DNA from: a virus
Length of the DNA: 25,339 nt
Direction: 5' to 3' (one strand)
IMG/VR virus record: IMGVR_UViG_3300042861_001814
Coordinates: 1-25,339 of that record
Every line of letters begins with the position of its first letter. The stretch's first letter is position 1. The notes beneath the pieces were generated by a model. It worked only from the letters and a program-made list of their open reading frames with translations, was not told the origin of the DNA and made no database searches. The position numbers were made by a program, and so were the translations under genes. Shown here one piece after another: positions 15,213-21,539 of the stretch.

Positions 15213-15248
15213 CCAACCCGCTTCGGGGCGGCGTATGGAGGTTGAAAT
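15212..15248 (+). repeat. 37-bp direct repeat, copy 2
   Basis: Second copy of the element at 14800-14836. Here the core can form CCGC-N6-GCGG. Its final GGAGGTTGAAAT serves as the ribosome site of a 24-residue membrane peptide. Confidence 0.85.
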
Positions 15249-15321
15249 GATAGAGGCTTTGCTATGGTTTATCGCGGTCTTTTTGTTTTTTGGTGTTGTT
15301 GCGTTTATAGTTTTTTCCTAG
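15247..15321 (+). CDS. Tiny transmembrane peptide, 24 residues
   Basis: ATG 15247 lies five bases after GGAGG in the second repeat copy. The product is essentially one hydrophobic helix (LLWFIAVFLFFGVVAFIVF) with an acidic residue near the N-terminus. Strong ribosome site and clean hydrophobic design favour a real peptide, comparable in size to small phage membrane peptides. Function unknown; chance cannot be excluded at this length. Confidence 0.45.
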   Translation: MIEALLWFIAVFLFFGVVAFIVFS

Positions 15322-15366
15322 GGTGCAGATCGCAACCCGCAGTTTATGAAATCATCGAGGTTTCAG

Positions 15367-16011
15367 ATGAGCAAAAAATGCAGCATTTGCACCGACGCAT
15401 TCGAGGCGGCCAAGCGGGACAAATGCCCGAAGTGCCAAGACCTAACAGAGTTTGGGGTCGATCGGATTTCAATCCTGCTTCGGCACGCCAAGAAAATCCC
15501 GCGACGAGCCGAGCGGTATCTGGCCCGGGTCGAACACTTCCGAGAGATCGACGCTAGGGAGAGGCAACCGCCAAAGGCAATCGTTGAGGTGATGCCTGAG
15601 CCGGTTGCTGAAAAGCGTTGCAAGATTTGCGGAACCCCACCACGGCTCAAGGATCGCAACTGTTGCCGGGAATGCTTCGGCATCAAAAAAACGATCAGCG
15701 ACCCTTACGAGATTTGCCAATTCTTGATTCAGAAGCGACCTGAAAAGGCGGCTCAGTATCAAGCGATGGCAGACCAACACAGGCAGCGGATGATCGAATC
15801 GTCGGCAGACGCCGAGCGGGAGATCCGAACCAACAGACGGCTAGCGGCTCTTGCGGCTAGTACCAAGCCTTGCAAGCCGCGAATCGTGACGACCAACGGG
15901 GTCGACTCGACTTGTCAATACTGGCGGTGCGGGCGTTGTCGGCAAGTGCTGACGCGACGCAATTGCTTGAAGTGTGAAATGGTGATTAAAGGAGAAATTC
16001 AAGATGAGTAA
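15367..16011 (+). CDS. Multi-zinc-ribbon protein
   Basis: A 214-residue protein. I prefer ATG 15367 (MSKKCSIC) with CGAGG six bases upstream to ATG 15346. Three cysteine pairs or groups are visible: CSIC with CPKC (residues 5-23), CKIC with CCREC in the middle, and CGRC with CLKC near the C-terminus. Between them are basic, helical segments. The arrangement suggests two or three structural zinc sites and nucleic-acid binding. No catalytic motif and no family name. The end overlaps the next start by eight bases. Confidence 0.6.
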   Translation: MSKKCSICTDAFEAAKRDKCPKCQDLTEFGVDRISILLRHAKKIPRRAERYLARVEHFREIDARERQPPKAIVEVMPEPVAEKRCKICGTPPRLKDRNCCRECFGIKKTISDPYEICQFLIQKRPEKAAQYQAMADQHRQRMIESSADAEREIRTNRRLAALAASTKPCKPRIVTTNGVDSTCQYWRCGRCRQVLTRRNCLKCEMVIKGEIQDE

Positions 16012-16537
16012 AGTTGAAAAGTTTTGGGTGAACGCAACGGCTGATGATGTTGCGCGGGTTATGGCAGGCGAGACAGTTGAGGCGAGGTTTCGGGACGACG
16101 AAGGCGGCAAGTGGCTCGAATCCGATCACTCTCTTGGGGGTTACGATTCAACCGAAGAATTTTGCAAGTGGATTAGCAGCACCGGATGCCCTTGGCGATT
16201 CTGCCAAGTCTACCGCGAACCCTCTTGGTACACCAACAAGCCCGATCCGGGGTTGGGGTGTCGGTTGCTTGAGAAGCTTCCCGATGAGGAATTGAAGCCG
16301 GGGGATGAGGGCTGGGACTTATGGCACGATGGAAAATGGAGCGAATCGGACTTTGCGAAAGAAGGCAAGCCGCAGCAAGAAAGGACTTGGTATCGACGCC
16401 GCATCGAGCCGGTGGAGCCCGTCGAGAGCAAGCCGCTATTGATTCGCAGATGGACCGTCGACCCAGGCGATGAAATCAAACTACCTAACGGGCGGCTATT
16501 GATTATCAACCAAGACGGCTTTGAGGTGACGCAATGA
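16004..16537 (+). CDS. Hypothetical protein with repeat-like GxRLL...DE motif
   Basis: A 177-residue protein started by ATG 16004 after AAAGGAGAAA. The N-terminal half has WLESDHSLGGYDSTEEFCKW. The middle contains GCRLLEKLPDEELKPGDE followed by a DGKW, a module I associate with small phage proteins of Planctomycetota and other environmental phages. Four cysteines cluster near the middle. Function unknown. Its stop overlaps the next ATG. Confidence 0.55.
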   Translation: MSKVEKFWVNATADDVARVMAGETVEARFRDDEGGKWLESDHSLGGYDSTEEFCKWISSTGCPWRFCQVYREPSWYTNKPDPGLGCRLLEKLPDEELKPGDEGWDLWHDGKWSESDFAKEGKPQQERTWYRRRIEPVEPVESKPLLIRRWTVDPGDEIKLPNGRLLIINQDGFEVTQ

Positions 16538-16797
16538 AATTCGAGGTTATCGACTACATCGGGGCGGCTTGGGTCTGTATTGCTCTTGTTGTTTTGGTGG
16601 CTTACCTGATAAAGCTTACAGAACCTTATCACAGCCAACCCAGCGAGCCTCAACGCTACACAGTTCACTTTGACGGCATCGACTACCAGGACTTGACGCG
16701 AGACTATCACGGGCTATCCAGGAGCCGAGCGGAGTACAAAACCAAAGCGGGAAAGCGTATTGAATTTCACGGCAATTTTTATGAGGTTGAACAATGA
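16534..16797 (+). CDS. Membrane-anchored hypothetical protein
   Basis: An 87-residue protein with one N-terminal transmembrane helix at about residues 9-27 (IGAAWVCIALVVLVAYLI), followed by a polar domain rich in Tyr, His and Arg. Coupled by ATGA on both sides. This looks like a type of anchored small domain; no family or partner is visible. Confidence 0.6.
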   Translation: MKFEVIDYIGAAWVCIALVVLVAYLIKLTEPYHSQPSEPQRYTVHFDGIDYQDLTRDYHGLSRSRAEYKTKAGKRIEFHGNFYEVEQ

Positions 16798-17222
16798 CAC
16801 AATGGCAAGCAACAACTAAGGGCGGGCATCACTATCGCATCACAACCAGAGACCCCGATTCGGATTACCCGATGCGCGGAGAGGTCGAGGAATCGGGGAT
16901 TGTGGTCTATGTCCAGTGGACTAAAGACGGCAGGGTTTACGTAGACGCCGAAAGCCAATACGACCTTATCCCCATCGAACCAGAGGCCCCTAGCCCCGCA
17001 AAGGTGCGAGTTGATCTGGCCTTGGCGGCGATGGCCTACAAGCTAGCCAGCGACGCAGAGCAAGCAGCTATGGAAAGACTGAGCGATGCCGACGAGAAAC
17101 TCCGACAGGCTATGAGGGCGTGCGAAAAGGAAAACGCTTTGGTCTCGATTCACGGCGAACTATTCCTGTTTCAGATCGACGAAGACGGCTGTATCTTTGT
17201 CGAGCAAACGGAGGTGCTTTAA
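16794..17222 (+). CDS. Hypothetical protein, paralogue of the next gene
   Basis: A 142-residue protein. Its N-terminal 60 residues (MTQWQATTKGGHHYRI, RGEVEESG, WTKDGRVY, SQYDLIPIE) match the whole of the following gene in pattern. It adds a C-terminal helical part (about 75-125) with coiled-coil character. Stop and next start overlap (TAATG). Function unknown; the shared WQ-T-GG-RGEV-W-DGR pattern looks like a small beta domain. Confidence 0.6.
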   Translation: MTQWQATTKGGHHYRITTRDPDSDYPMRGEVEESGIVVYVQWTKDGRVYVDAESQYDLIPIEPEAPSPAKVRVDLALAAMAYKLASDAEQAAMERLSDADEKLRQAMRACEKENALVSIHGELFLFQIDEDGCIFVEQTEVL

Positions 17223-17446
17223 TGAGGCAATGGCAAGACAAGACACGCGGCGGGTATTGGGTGCGGGGCATCGAGCCGGTCGATAGCGAGGGCGAATTCT
17301 ACGATCTTCGCGGGGAAGTTGGCAATCACAGCAACGAGCCACCGAGCGAAGATCCGGCAGACTGGGCTTGGGAAACTTGGCGAAGCGACGGGCGGTATAT
17401 TTTCTGTAGGGAAAGTTCTATGGATTTAGTGGAGGTGCAAGAATGA
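17222..17446 (+). CDS. Hypothetical protein, short paralogue
   Basis: A 74-residue protein from ATG 17222. MRQWQDKTRGGYWVRGIEP, DLRGEVGN, WETWRSDGRY and SSMDLVEV follow the N-terminal domain of the preceding gene, so the two probably arose by tandem duplication. A longer frame reaching 17120 overlaps the previous gene and is rejected. Ends in ATGA overlap with the nuclease gene. Confidence 0.6.
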   Translation: MRQWQDKTRGGYWVRGIEPVDSEGEFYDLRGEVGNHSNEPPSEDPADWAWETWRSDGRYIFCRESSMDLVEVQE

Positions 17447-17823
17447 TCTACATCTACAAAGCCGAATTAATCCGCGTAATCGATGGCGATACCGTGGCCC
17501 TAGTGATTGACCTGGGGTTCGATACGTCACGCATAGAGCGATTTAGGCTTTACGGCATCGATGCACCGGAGATGCGAACCAAGGAAGGCAAGGCAGCCAA
17601 GGCGTGGCTTGAGGATGCAATCAGGCCACCAGAGCCGATCTACGTGCAGACGATCCAGCTATCGACCAAGTCCAAGCGGGATAAGTACGGGCGGTTTCTG
17701 GCGGTGCTTTATGATGGCGCTAGCGACATGCAGGCGAGCGGACCGACGAATACTCGGGTTAGCCCATCGTCGATCAATGCACGAATGATTACCGAAGGTC
17801 ACGCAAAGGAAAGGTATTGGTAA
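17443..17823 (+). CDS. Staphylococcal-nuclease-like (thermonuclease) protein
   Basis: A 126-residue single-domain protein of the SNase family. VIDGDTVAL (D14, D16), RFRLYGIDAPE (R35, D40, E43) and KYGRFLAVLY (R84) contain the metal-binding acids and both catalytic arginines, nearly at the positions of the staphylococcal enzyme. All key residues are present, so calcium-dependent cleavage of DNA or RNA is expected. No signal peptide is seen, so it probably acts in the cytoplasm, for host DNA breakdown or recombination. Coupled by ATGA to the gene before. Confidence 0.85.
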   Translation: MIYIYKAELIRVIDGDTVALVIDLGFDTSRIERFRLYGIDAPEMRTKEGKAAKAWLEDAIRPPEPIYVQTIQLSTKSKRDKYGRFLAVLYDGASDMQASGPTNTRVSPSSINARMITEGHAKERYW

Positions 17824-18123
17824 ATGAGCAAGCGAACAAAACCTGAAATCAAAAGAGCCGAGGTTGTCGCAGTGATAACCGAAATGCTCGAAGATGCTTT
17901 CGGAAGTGATGACGACGTATGGTATTCGGTCGACATTAAGACCGAAGGAATGCAGATGGTCAGAATGAGGATTAGGGCCAGGATTGACGGCAAGGACGCG
18001 AAGCTGTCTCTAATCTTCGATCCTGGAGATATGGTTCACGTTGACGCTATCAGGCCCGCTGTAGACGATGCAATCAGGGCGGTGATTCGATGCAAGGCTG
18101 ACCCTAGCCTGATTGGAGAATAG
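17824..18123 (+). CDS. Hypothetical alpha/beta protein
   Basis: A 99-residue protein starting directly after the nuclease stop. It has an N-terminal helix, two charged strands (MVRMRIRARIDG, AKLSLIFDP) and a C-terminal helix. No motif or family recognised. It shares the operon with the SNase-like gene. Confidence 0.55.
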   Translation: MSKRTKPEIKRAEVVAVITEMLEDAFGSDDDVWYSVDIKTEGMQMVRMRIRARIDGKDAKLSLIFDPGDMVHVDAIRPAVDDAIRAVIRCKADPSLIGE

Positions 18124-18125
18124 CT

Positions 18126-18293
18126 ATGAACCCCTACCAGCCCCCTGACGACGAAAGCCAACTCGACCGGATCGAGCGGAAGATTGACAAGTTGAACGGC
18201 GAATTCCTGACCGTCCTGATTCTCGGGGCGGGCTTTGGGGCGGCGGTGCTGATTTTGCTCGAAGTGCTTCGGGTGAATGGATGGAAGTTTTAA
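18126..18293 (+). CDS. Small membrane protein, 55 residues
   Basis: ATG 18126 follows the previous stop by two bases. A polar amphipathic N-terminal segment (SQLDRIERKIDKLNGEF) leads into one transmembrane helix (about residues 28-48: LTVLILGAGFGAAVLILL), then a short basic tail. The layout, coiled-coil head then one membrane helix, is like several phage accessory or hemolysin-XhlA-type proteins, but the match is only structural. Confidence 0.5.
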   Translation: MNPYQPPDDESQLDRIERKIDKLNGEFLTVLILGAGFGAAVLILLEVLRVNGWKF

Positions 18294-18317
18294 GTTTCAA
18301 TTCTTTGGAGGTGGATG

Positions 18318-20855
18318 ATGAAATACGATGAGTTTATTCGGTCGAAAATGCCGGTTGTTCAAGACGATGGGTTTGTCCCTGAGTCCCCATGCCCCGATTG
18401 GTTTAAGCCGCATCAAGTGGTTTGCGTTGATTGGGCGATCCGAAAAGGAAGGGCGGCATTGTTCGAGGCTTTCGGGCTTGGTAAGACGGTCCAGCAGTTG
18501 CAGCTAGGGAAATGGATACACGAAAAGACGGGCGGCAAAGTGTTGTTTGTGGCCCCTCTCGGAGTGCGTCAAGAGTTCACCCGCAACGATGGGCCGAGGA
18601 TGGGAATGGAGGTTGTGTACTGCCGGACCGATGCAGAGGTCGACGCTTGCGAATCGCCCTACGTCATTACAAACTATGAACGAGTCCGAGACGGCAATAT
18701 CGACCCTGCAAGGTTTGCGGGTGCGATGCTCGATGAGGCTAGTTGCTTGCGATCCTACGGGACCAAGACGACGCAGCAATTCGCTATGCTGTTTAAGCAG
18801 ATTCCTTATCGATTCGTTGCGACGGCTACCCCATCGCCTAACGATTTCATCGAGCTTATCAACTACGCTGATTTCCTCGGGGTAATGGATCGAGGGCAAG
18901 CTATGACTCGATTTTTCCAGCGGGACAGCAAGAAAGCCGGAAACCTTCAATTGTACCCGCATGAGGTCCAGCGGTTTTGGCTTTGGGTTGCGTCTTGGGC
19001 GGCGTTTGTAAATTCCCCTGGAGATCTTGGCTTCGACGACGAAGGTTACTCGATGCCAGAGCTAAATGTACACTGGCATGAGGTCAAGGGCGATCAAGGC
19101 CAGCCTGGGGATTACGTCGACAGTCGCGGTAATGCGATGCTGTTTCAGCTACCCGGCGGCGGCATCAAGCACGTTGCTAAGCAGCGACGAAAGACGAAAG
19201 ACACTCGCATCGATAAGATGGTGGAAATCGTCCAGCAAGACCCGAATGAACACTGGCTGATTTGGCACTATCTGGAGTCTGAACGCGAAGCGATCCAAAG
19301 GGCGATACCACACAGCAAAGCGGTCTACGGCTCTCAGGAACTTGACGAGCGGGAGCAGATCGTAGGTGACTTTGCGGATGGTCGATTGCAGATCCTAAGC
19401 AGCAAGCCCGAATTGCTTGGGAGCGGATGCAACTTTCAGCGGCATTGCAATCGGGCGATCTTTATCGGGCCAACGGACAAGTTCAACGACTTCATTCAGG
19501 CGGTTCACAGAATTCAGCGATTCATGCAAACTAAAACCGTGGAGGTGCATATCATCTTTGCGGATACCCAATTCGATACCGTGGTTATCATGCGTAAGAA
19601 ATGGGAGCGACACAACGAGCTTTCGCAGCGTATGCGGGAGATTATCAGGGAGAACGGTTTATCAGGAGATCGATTAAAAATGAAATTCCAACGCGGTTTA
19701 GGTGTCCCTCGGGTTGAGGTTAGCGGCGAGCTTTACAGGGCGATCAATAACGATTGCGTAGCGGAGCTAAAGGAATGGCCGGATCAGTGCGTCGATGAGA
19801 TCGTTACGTCGATTCCGTTCAGCGATCACTACGAATATAGCCCGAACCTTAATGACTTCGGCCACAATCAGGGCGATGACGGGTTTTTTGCTCAGTTCGA
19901 TTTCTTGGTCCCTGAATTGTGGAGGGTGCTTAAAGACGGTCGAGTTGCTTGCATCCATACCAAGGATCGAATTCAATACGGAACGATGACCGGAAACGCG
20001 ATGTACTCAGTCAATGAGTTCAGCGACAAGACCGTAGCGGCGTTCAAGCGGCATGGATTTGTTTATATGGGCCGGATCGTAATTGATACCGATGTGGTCC
20101 GAGAGAATGCACAGACCTACAGGCTAGGCCACACTGAGAACAGCAAAGACTCGACCAAGATGGGGTGCGGCTCGACTGAATTCGTTTTACTGTTTCGCAA
20201 GTGGGATGCGTCGATGAGTCCGAACCAGACTGCGAATGGACCGGAGCCGGTGACGAAAGACAAGGCAGAATACTCGAGGTCTCGATGGCAGATTCACGCT
20301 AGCGGGATTTGGCGATCGAGCGGGAATGAGCTTGTTTCGCCTGCGATGCTCGAAAGCTTCACGACGTCGGAGGTTTATCACTGGTGGAGGGCATACGCCA
20401 AAGAGCATCGGTACAACTACGCCGACCACGTTGCATTTACCGAGGCTGTCGAAAAGGTCGGCAGGCTCCCGGCGTCGATGATGCTATTCGCTCCGGTGTC
20501 GAAAAACAAAGACGTTTGGACGGATATCATTCGGATCAAGACGCTTAACACGGAGTTGAGCCGAAAGACTTCCGAGAATCACGTATGCCCCCTGCAGCTA
20601 GACGTAATCGAGCGGCTTGTCGAAAGGTACAGCAATCCCGGCGATGTTGTGCTAGACCCTTTTGGGGGCGTTCATTCGACGCCATACCAAGCGATTAAGA
20701 TGGGACGCAAGGGATGGGGTATCGAGCTGAATCCAGACTACTGGAAATTCGGCGTAGCTTTTTGCGAACGAGCTGAAAGAGCGTTGACGGCTCCGACGTT
20801 GTTCGACTTGACAGAGTTTGATACCGTGGAAGCGGATGCGGTAGCGATCGAATAA
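18318..20855 (+). CDS. SF2 helicase - DNA methyltransferase fusion
   Basis: An 845-residue two-domain protein. ATG 18318 lies six bases after GGAGG; an adjacent ATG at 18315 is only three bases away. Residues 1-460 are a superfamily 2 helicase of the SNF2/DEAD-like group: AFGLGKT (51-57), LDEAS (138-142), TATP (169-172) and motif VI QAVHRIQR (394-401). Residues about 470-820 are an amino-methyltransferase of beta order: motif IV-like TSIPF (497-501) first, then DPFGGVHSTP (from 780) and IELNPDYW for S-adenosylmethionine binding. Such enzymes methylate adenine N6 or cytosine N4. Motif IV has SIPF in place of the usual [DNS]PP[YF], known to me from related phage proteins. It may protect phage DNA or couple translocation to modification. 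No endonuclease domain is visible. Confidence 0.85.
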   Translation: MKYDEFIRSKMPVVQDDGFVPESPCPDWFKPHQVVCVDWAIRKGRAALFEAFGLGKTVQQLQLGKWIHEKTGGKVLFVAPLGVRQEFTRNDGPRMGMEVVYCRTDAEVDACESPYVITNYERVRDGNIDPARFAGAMLDEASCLRSYGTKTTQQFAMLFKQIPYRFVATATPSPNDFIELINYADFLGVMDRGQAMTRFFQRDSKKAGNLQLYPHEVQRFWLWVASWAAFVNSPGDLGFDDEGYSMPELNVHWHEVKGDQGQPGDYVDSRGNAMLFQLPGGGIKHVAKQRRKTKDTRIDKMVEIVQQDPNEHWLIWHYLESEREAIQRAIPHSKAVYGSQELDEREQIVGDFADGRLQILSSKPELLGSGCNFQRHCNRAIFIGPTDKFNDFIQAVHRIQRFMQTKTVEVHIIFADTQFDTVVIMRKKWERHNELSQRMREIIRENGLSGDRLKMKFQRGLGVPRVEVSGELYRAINNDCVAELKEWPDQCVDEIVTSIPFSDHYEYSPNLNDFGHNQGDDGFFAQFDFLVPELWRVLKDGRVACIHTKDRIQYGTMTGNAMYSVNEFSDKTVAAFKRHGFVYMGRIVIDTDVVRENAQTYRLGHTENSKDSTKMGCGSTEFVLLFRKWDASMSPNQTANGPEPVTKDKAEYSRSRWQIHASGIWRSSGNELVSPAMLESFTTSEVYHWWRAYAKEHRYNYADHVAFTEAVEKVGRLPASMMLFAPVSKNKDVWTDIIRIKTLNTELSRKTSENHVCPLQLDVIERLVERYSNPGDVVLDPFGGVHSTPYQAIKMGRKGWGIELNPDYWKFGVAFCERAERALTAPTLFDLTEFDTVEADAVAIE

Positions 20856-20862
20856 GACCCCA

Positions 20863-21041
20863 ATGAGGCTGGTCCACCTCGGCAAAGGTGCTTGCTATCT
20901 ACCGGCAAGAATCCCGCTAAACGGACTGGTGCGCGGATCGTGCCGGGTTTAATCGGCCCAAACGACCGTTGGCAAAGCGGGGACTAACCTCCGACCGCTT
21001 GCCCCCAGGGTCGCTCGTTCGAGAGGGCGGGCGGCTCTTTT
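20863..21041 (+). ncRNA. Candidate structured leader RNA with attenuator-like end
   Basis: This 227-base gap (20856-21082) has no convincing gene but many helices. GCTGGTCC (20868-20875) can pair with GGACTGGT (20923-20930) and enclose two hairpins, ACCT/AGGT (20876-20889) and CTTGC/GCAAG (20891-20909), a three-way junction. A further hairpin GCGCG-GAT-CGTGC (20931-20943) follows. AAGCGG (20975-20980) pairs with CCGCTT (20995-21000), which competes with the terminator at 20995-21041. This looks like a regulatory RNA, but I recognise no known riboswitch class. A 29-residue ORF at 20863 without a ribosome site is less likely. Confidence 0.4.
20995..21041 (+). terminator. Rho-independent terminator overlapping an antiterminator
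   Basis: CCGCTTGCCC (20995-21004) pairs fully with GGGCGGGCGG (21025-21034), ten pairs with two U-G wobbles, and CTCTTTTA follows. It can close the helicase-methyltransferase transcript or regulate the next gene. Its 5' arm is shared with the competing AAGCGG/CCGCTT hairpin. Confidence 0.55.
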
Positions 21042-21082
21042 ACGCTCCGGGTGGGGCGGTTTAACCTGAAAGGAAACATGAA

Positions 21083-21361
21083 ATGGCAGAATCGAAATTT
21101 ACTCCGGGGCCTTTAGTTGCTACACAAAACGAAACGGTTAAAGGCTTGTGGGACGTGCGATCCGATAGGGATTTTTTGGGCGTTGCGTTTGACGAAAGCG
21201 CACAAGCCAACGCGGAACTATGGGCCGACGCTCCAAGGTTGCTTGAGGTACTGCGAACGCTTCACGATTTCGCTTTGCCGTTACGGGACAGAGGCCTAGC
21301 GGCAGAGTCCGAGCAAGCATTCGCAGACGCTAGGGCGTTACTCGAAAAACACGGCGGCTAG
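21083..21361 (+). CDS. Hypothetical phage protein
   Basis: A 92-residue protein after AAGGAAAC. FTPGPLVATQNETV, then SAQANAELWADAPRLLEVLRTL, matches a widespread uncharacterised phage pattern TPGPW...ANAxLIAAAPxLLEAL. No function is known to me. The C-terminal half is helical. It stands alone between two structured noncoding segments, downstream of the possible attenuator. Confidence 0.65.
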   Translation: MAESKFTPGPLVATQNETVKGLWDVRSDRDFLGVAFDESAQANAELWADAPRLLEVLRTLHDFALPLRDRGLAAESEQAFADARALLEKHGG

Positions 21362-21398
21362 GTTATCCAGGTCGGATGGAGTTTTCAAGGATTCAACA

Positions 21399-21539
21399 AT
21401 GTCTAAAATGATCGCGTCAGGTTTGACCGCCAGACGAACACACAATCCCCCTCGGTGCATTTCTAGGCGTATCTACGCCAAGGCGGTCAACCTATGCACC
21501 GGGGGGGCTTTATCCACAGGGGCGAACCATGGCTGGTGA
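21399..21539 (+). CDS. Doubtful 46-residue ORF across the inverted repeats
   Basis: ATG 21399 has AAGG about nine bases upstream and runs to TGA 21537-21539, overlapping the initiator start. The product is basic with odd composition (ARRTHNPPRCISRRIYAKAV). It spans the interleaved inverted repeats, so the open frame may be accidental or may be a leader peptide that influences the RNA fold. Kept as a low-confidence alternative to pure regulatory DNA. Confidence 0.25.
   Translation: MSKMIASGLTARRTHNPPRCISRRIYAKAVNLCTGGALSTGANHGW
21419..21507 (+). promoter_or_regulatory. Interleaved inverted repeats with pseudoknot topology
   Basis: AGGTTTGACCGCC (21419-21431) pairs with GGCGGTCAACCT (21482-21493) apart from one bulged T. 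CCCCCTCGGTGCAT (21447-21460) pairs with ATGCACCGGGGGGG (21494-21507) over 14 pairs with one G-U. The order is A, B, A', B', with A' directly abutting B'. Between B and A' lies a perfect hairpin GGCGTATCTACGCC (21466-21479). It precedes the initiator gene and a DnaA box, so an origin or a translational control RNA are both possible. Confidence 0.6.
21510..21518 (+). promoter_or_regulatory. Perfect DnaA box
   Basis: TTATCCACA matches the bacterial DnaA box consensus exactly, 10 bases before the initiator-like gene. A partial copy (TTATCCAGG) lies at 21363-21371. A single 9-mer can occur by chance; context raises its interest. Confidence 0.45.

Noticed and set aside
14800-15248. CRISPR array
   Set aside because: Only two repeat copies with a 375-base gene between them and ribosome sites at their ends; no spacer series.
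15264-15557. A 97-residue plus-strand frame starting in the tiny membrane peptide
   Set aside because: It is the shifted shadow of the zinc-ribbon gene starting at 15367 and has no ribosome site.
20863-20952. A 29-residue ORF in the gap after the methyltransferase gene
   Set aside because: No ribosome site, no conserved feature, and the bases are accounted for by RNA-like helices.
21001-21040. tRNA gene suggested by GTTCGAG near 21017
   Set aside because: The bases around it do not form a five-pair T stem and no acceptor, D or anticodon arms fit; the segment is better explained as the loop of a terminator stem.
21419-21507. HDV-like self-cleaving ribozyme
   Set aside because: The A-B-hairpin-A'-B' order recalls the nested pseudoknot, but A' abuts B' directly, leaving no room for the P4 hairpin and the catalytic J4/2 strand.
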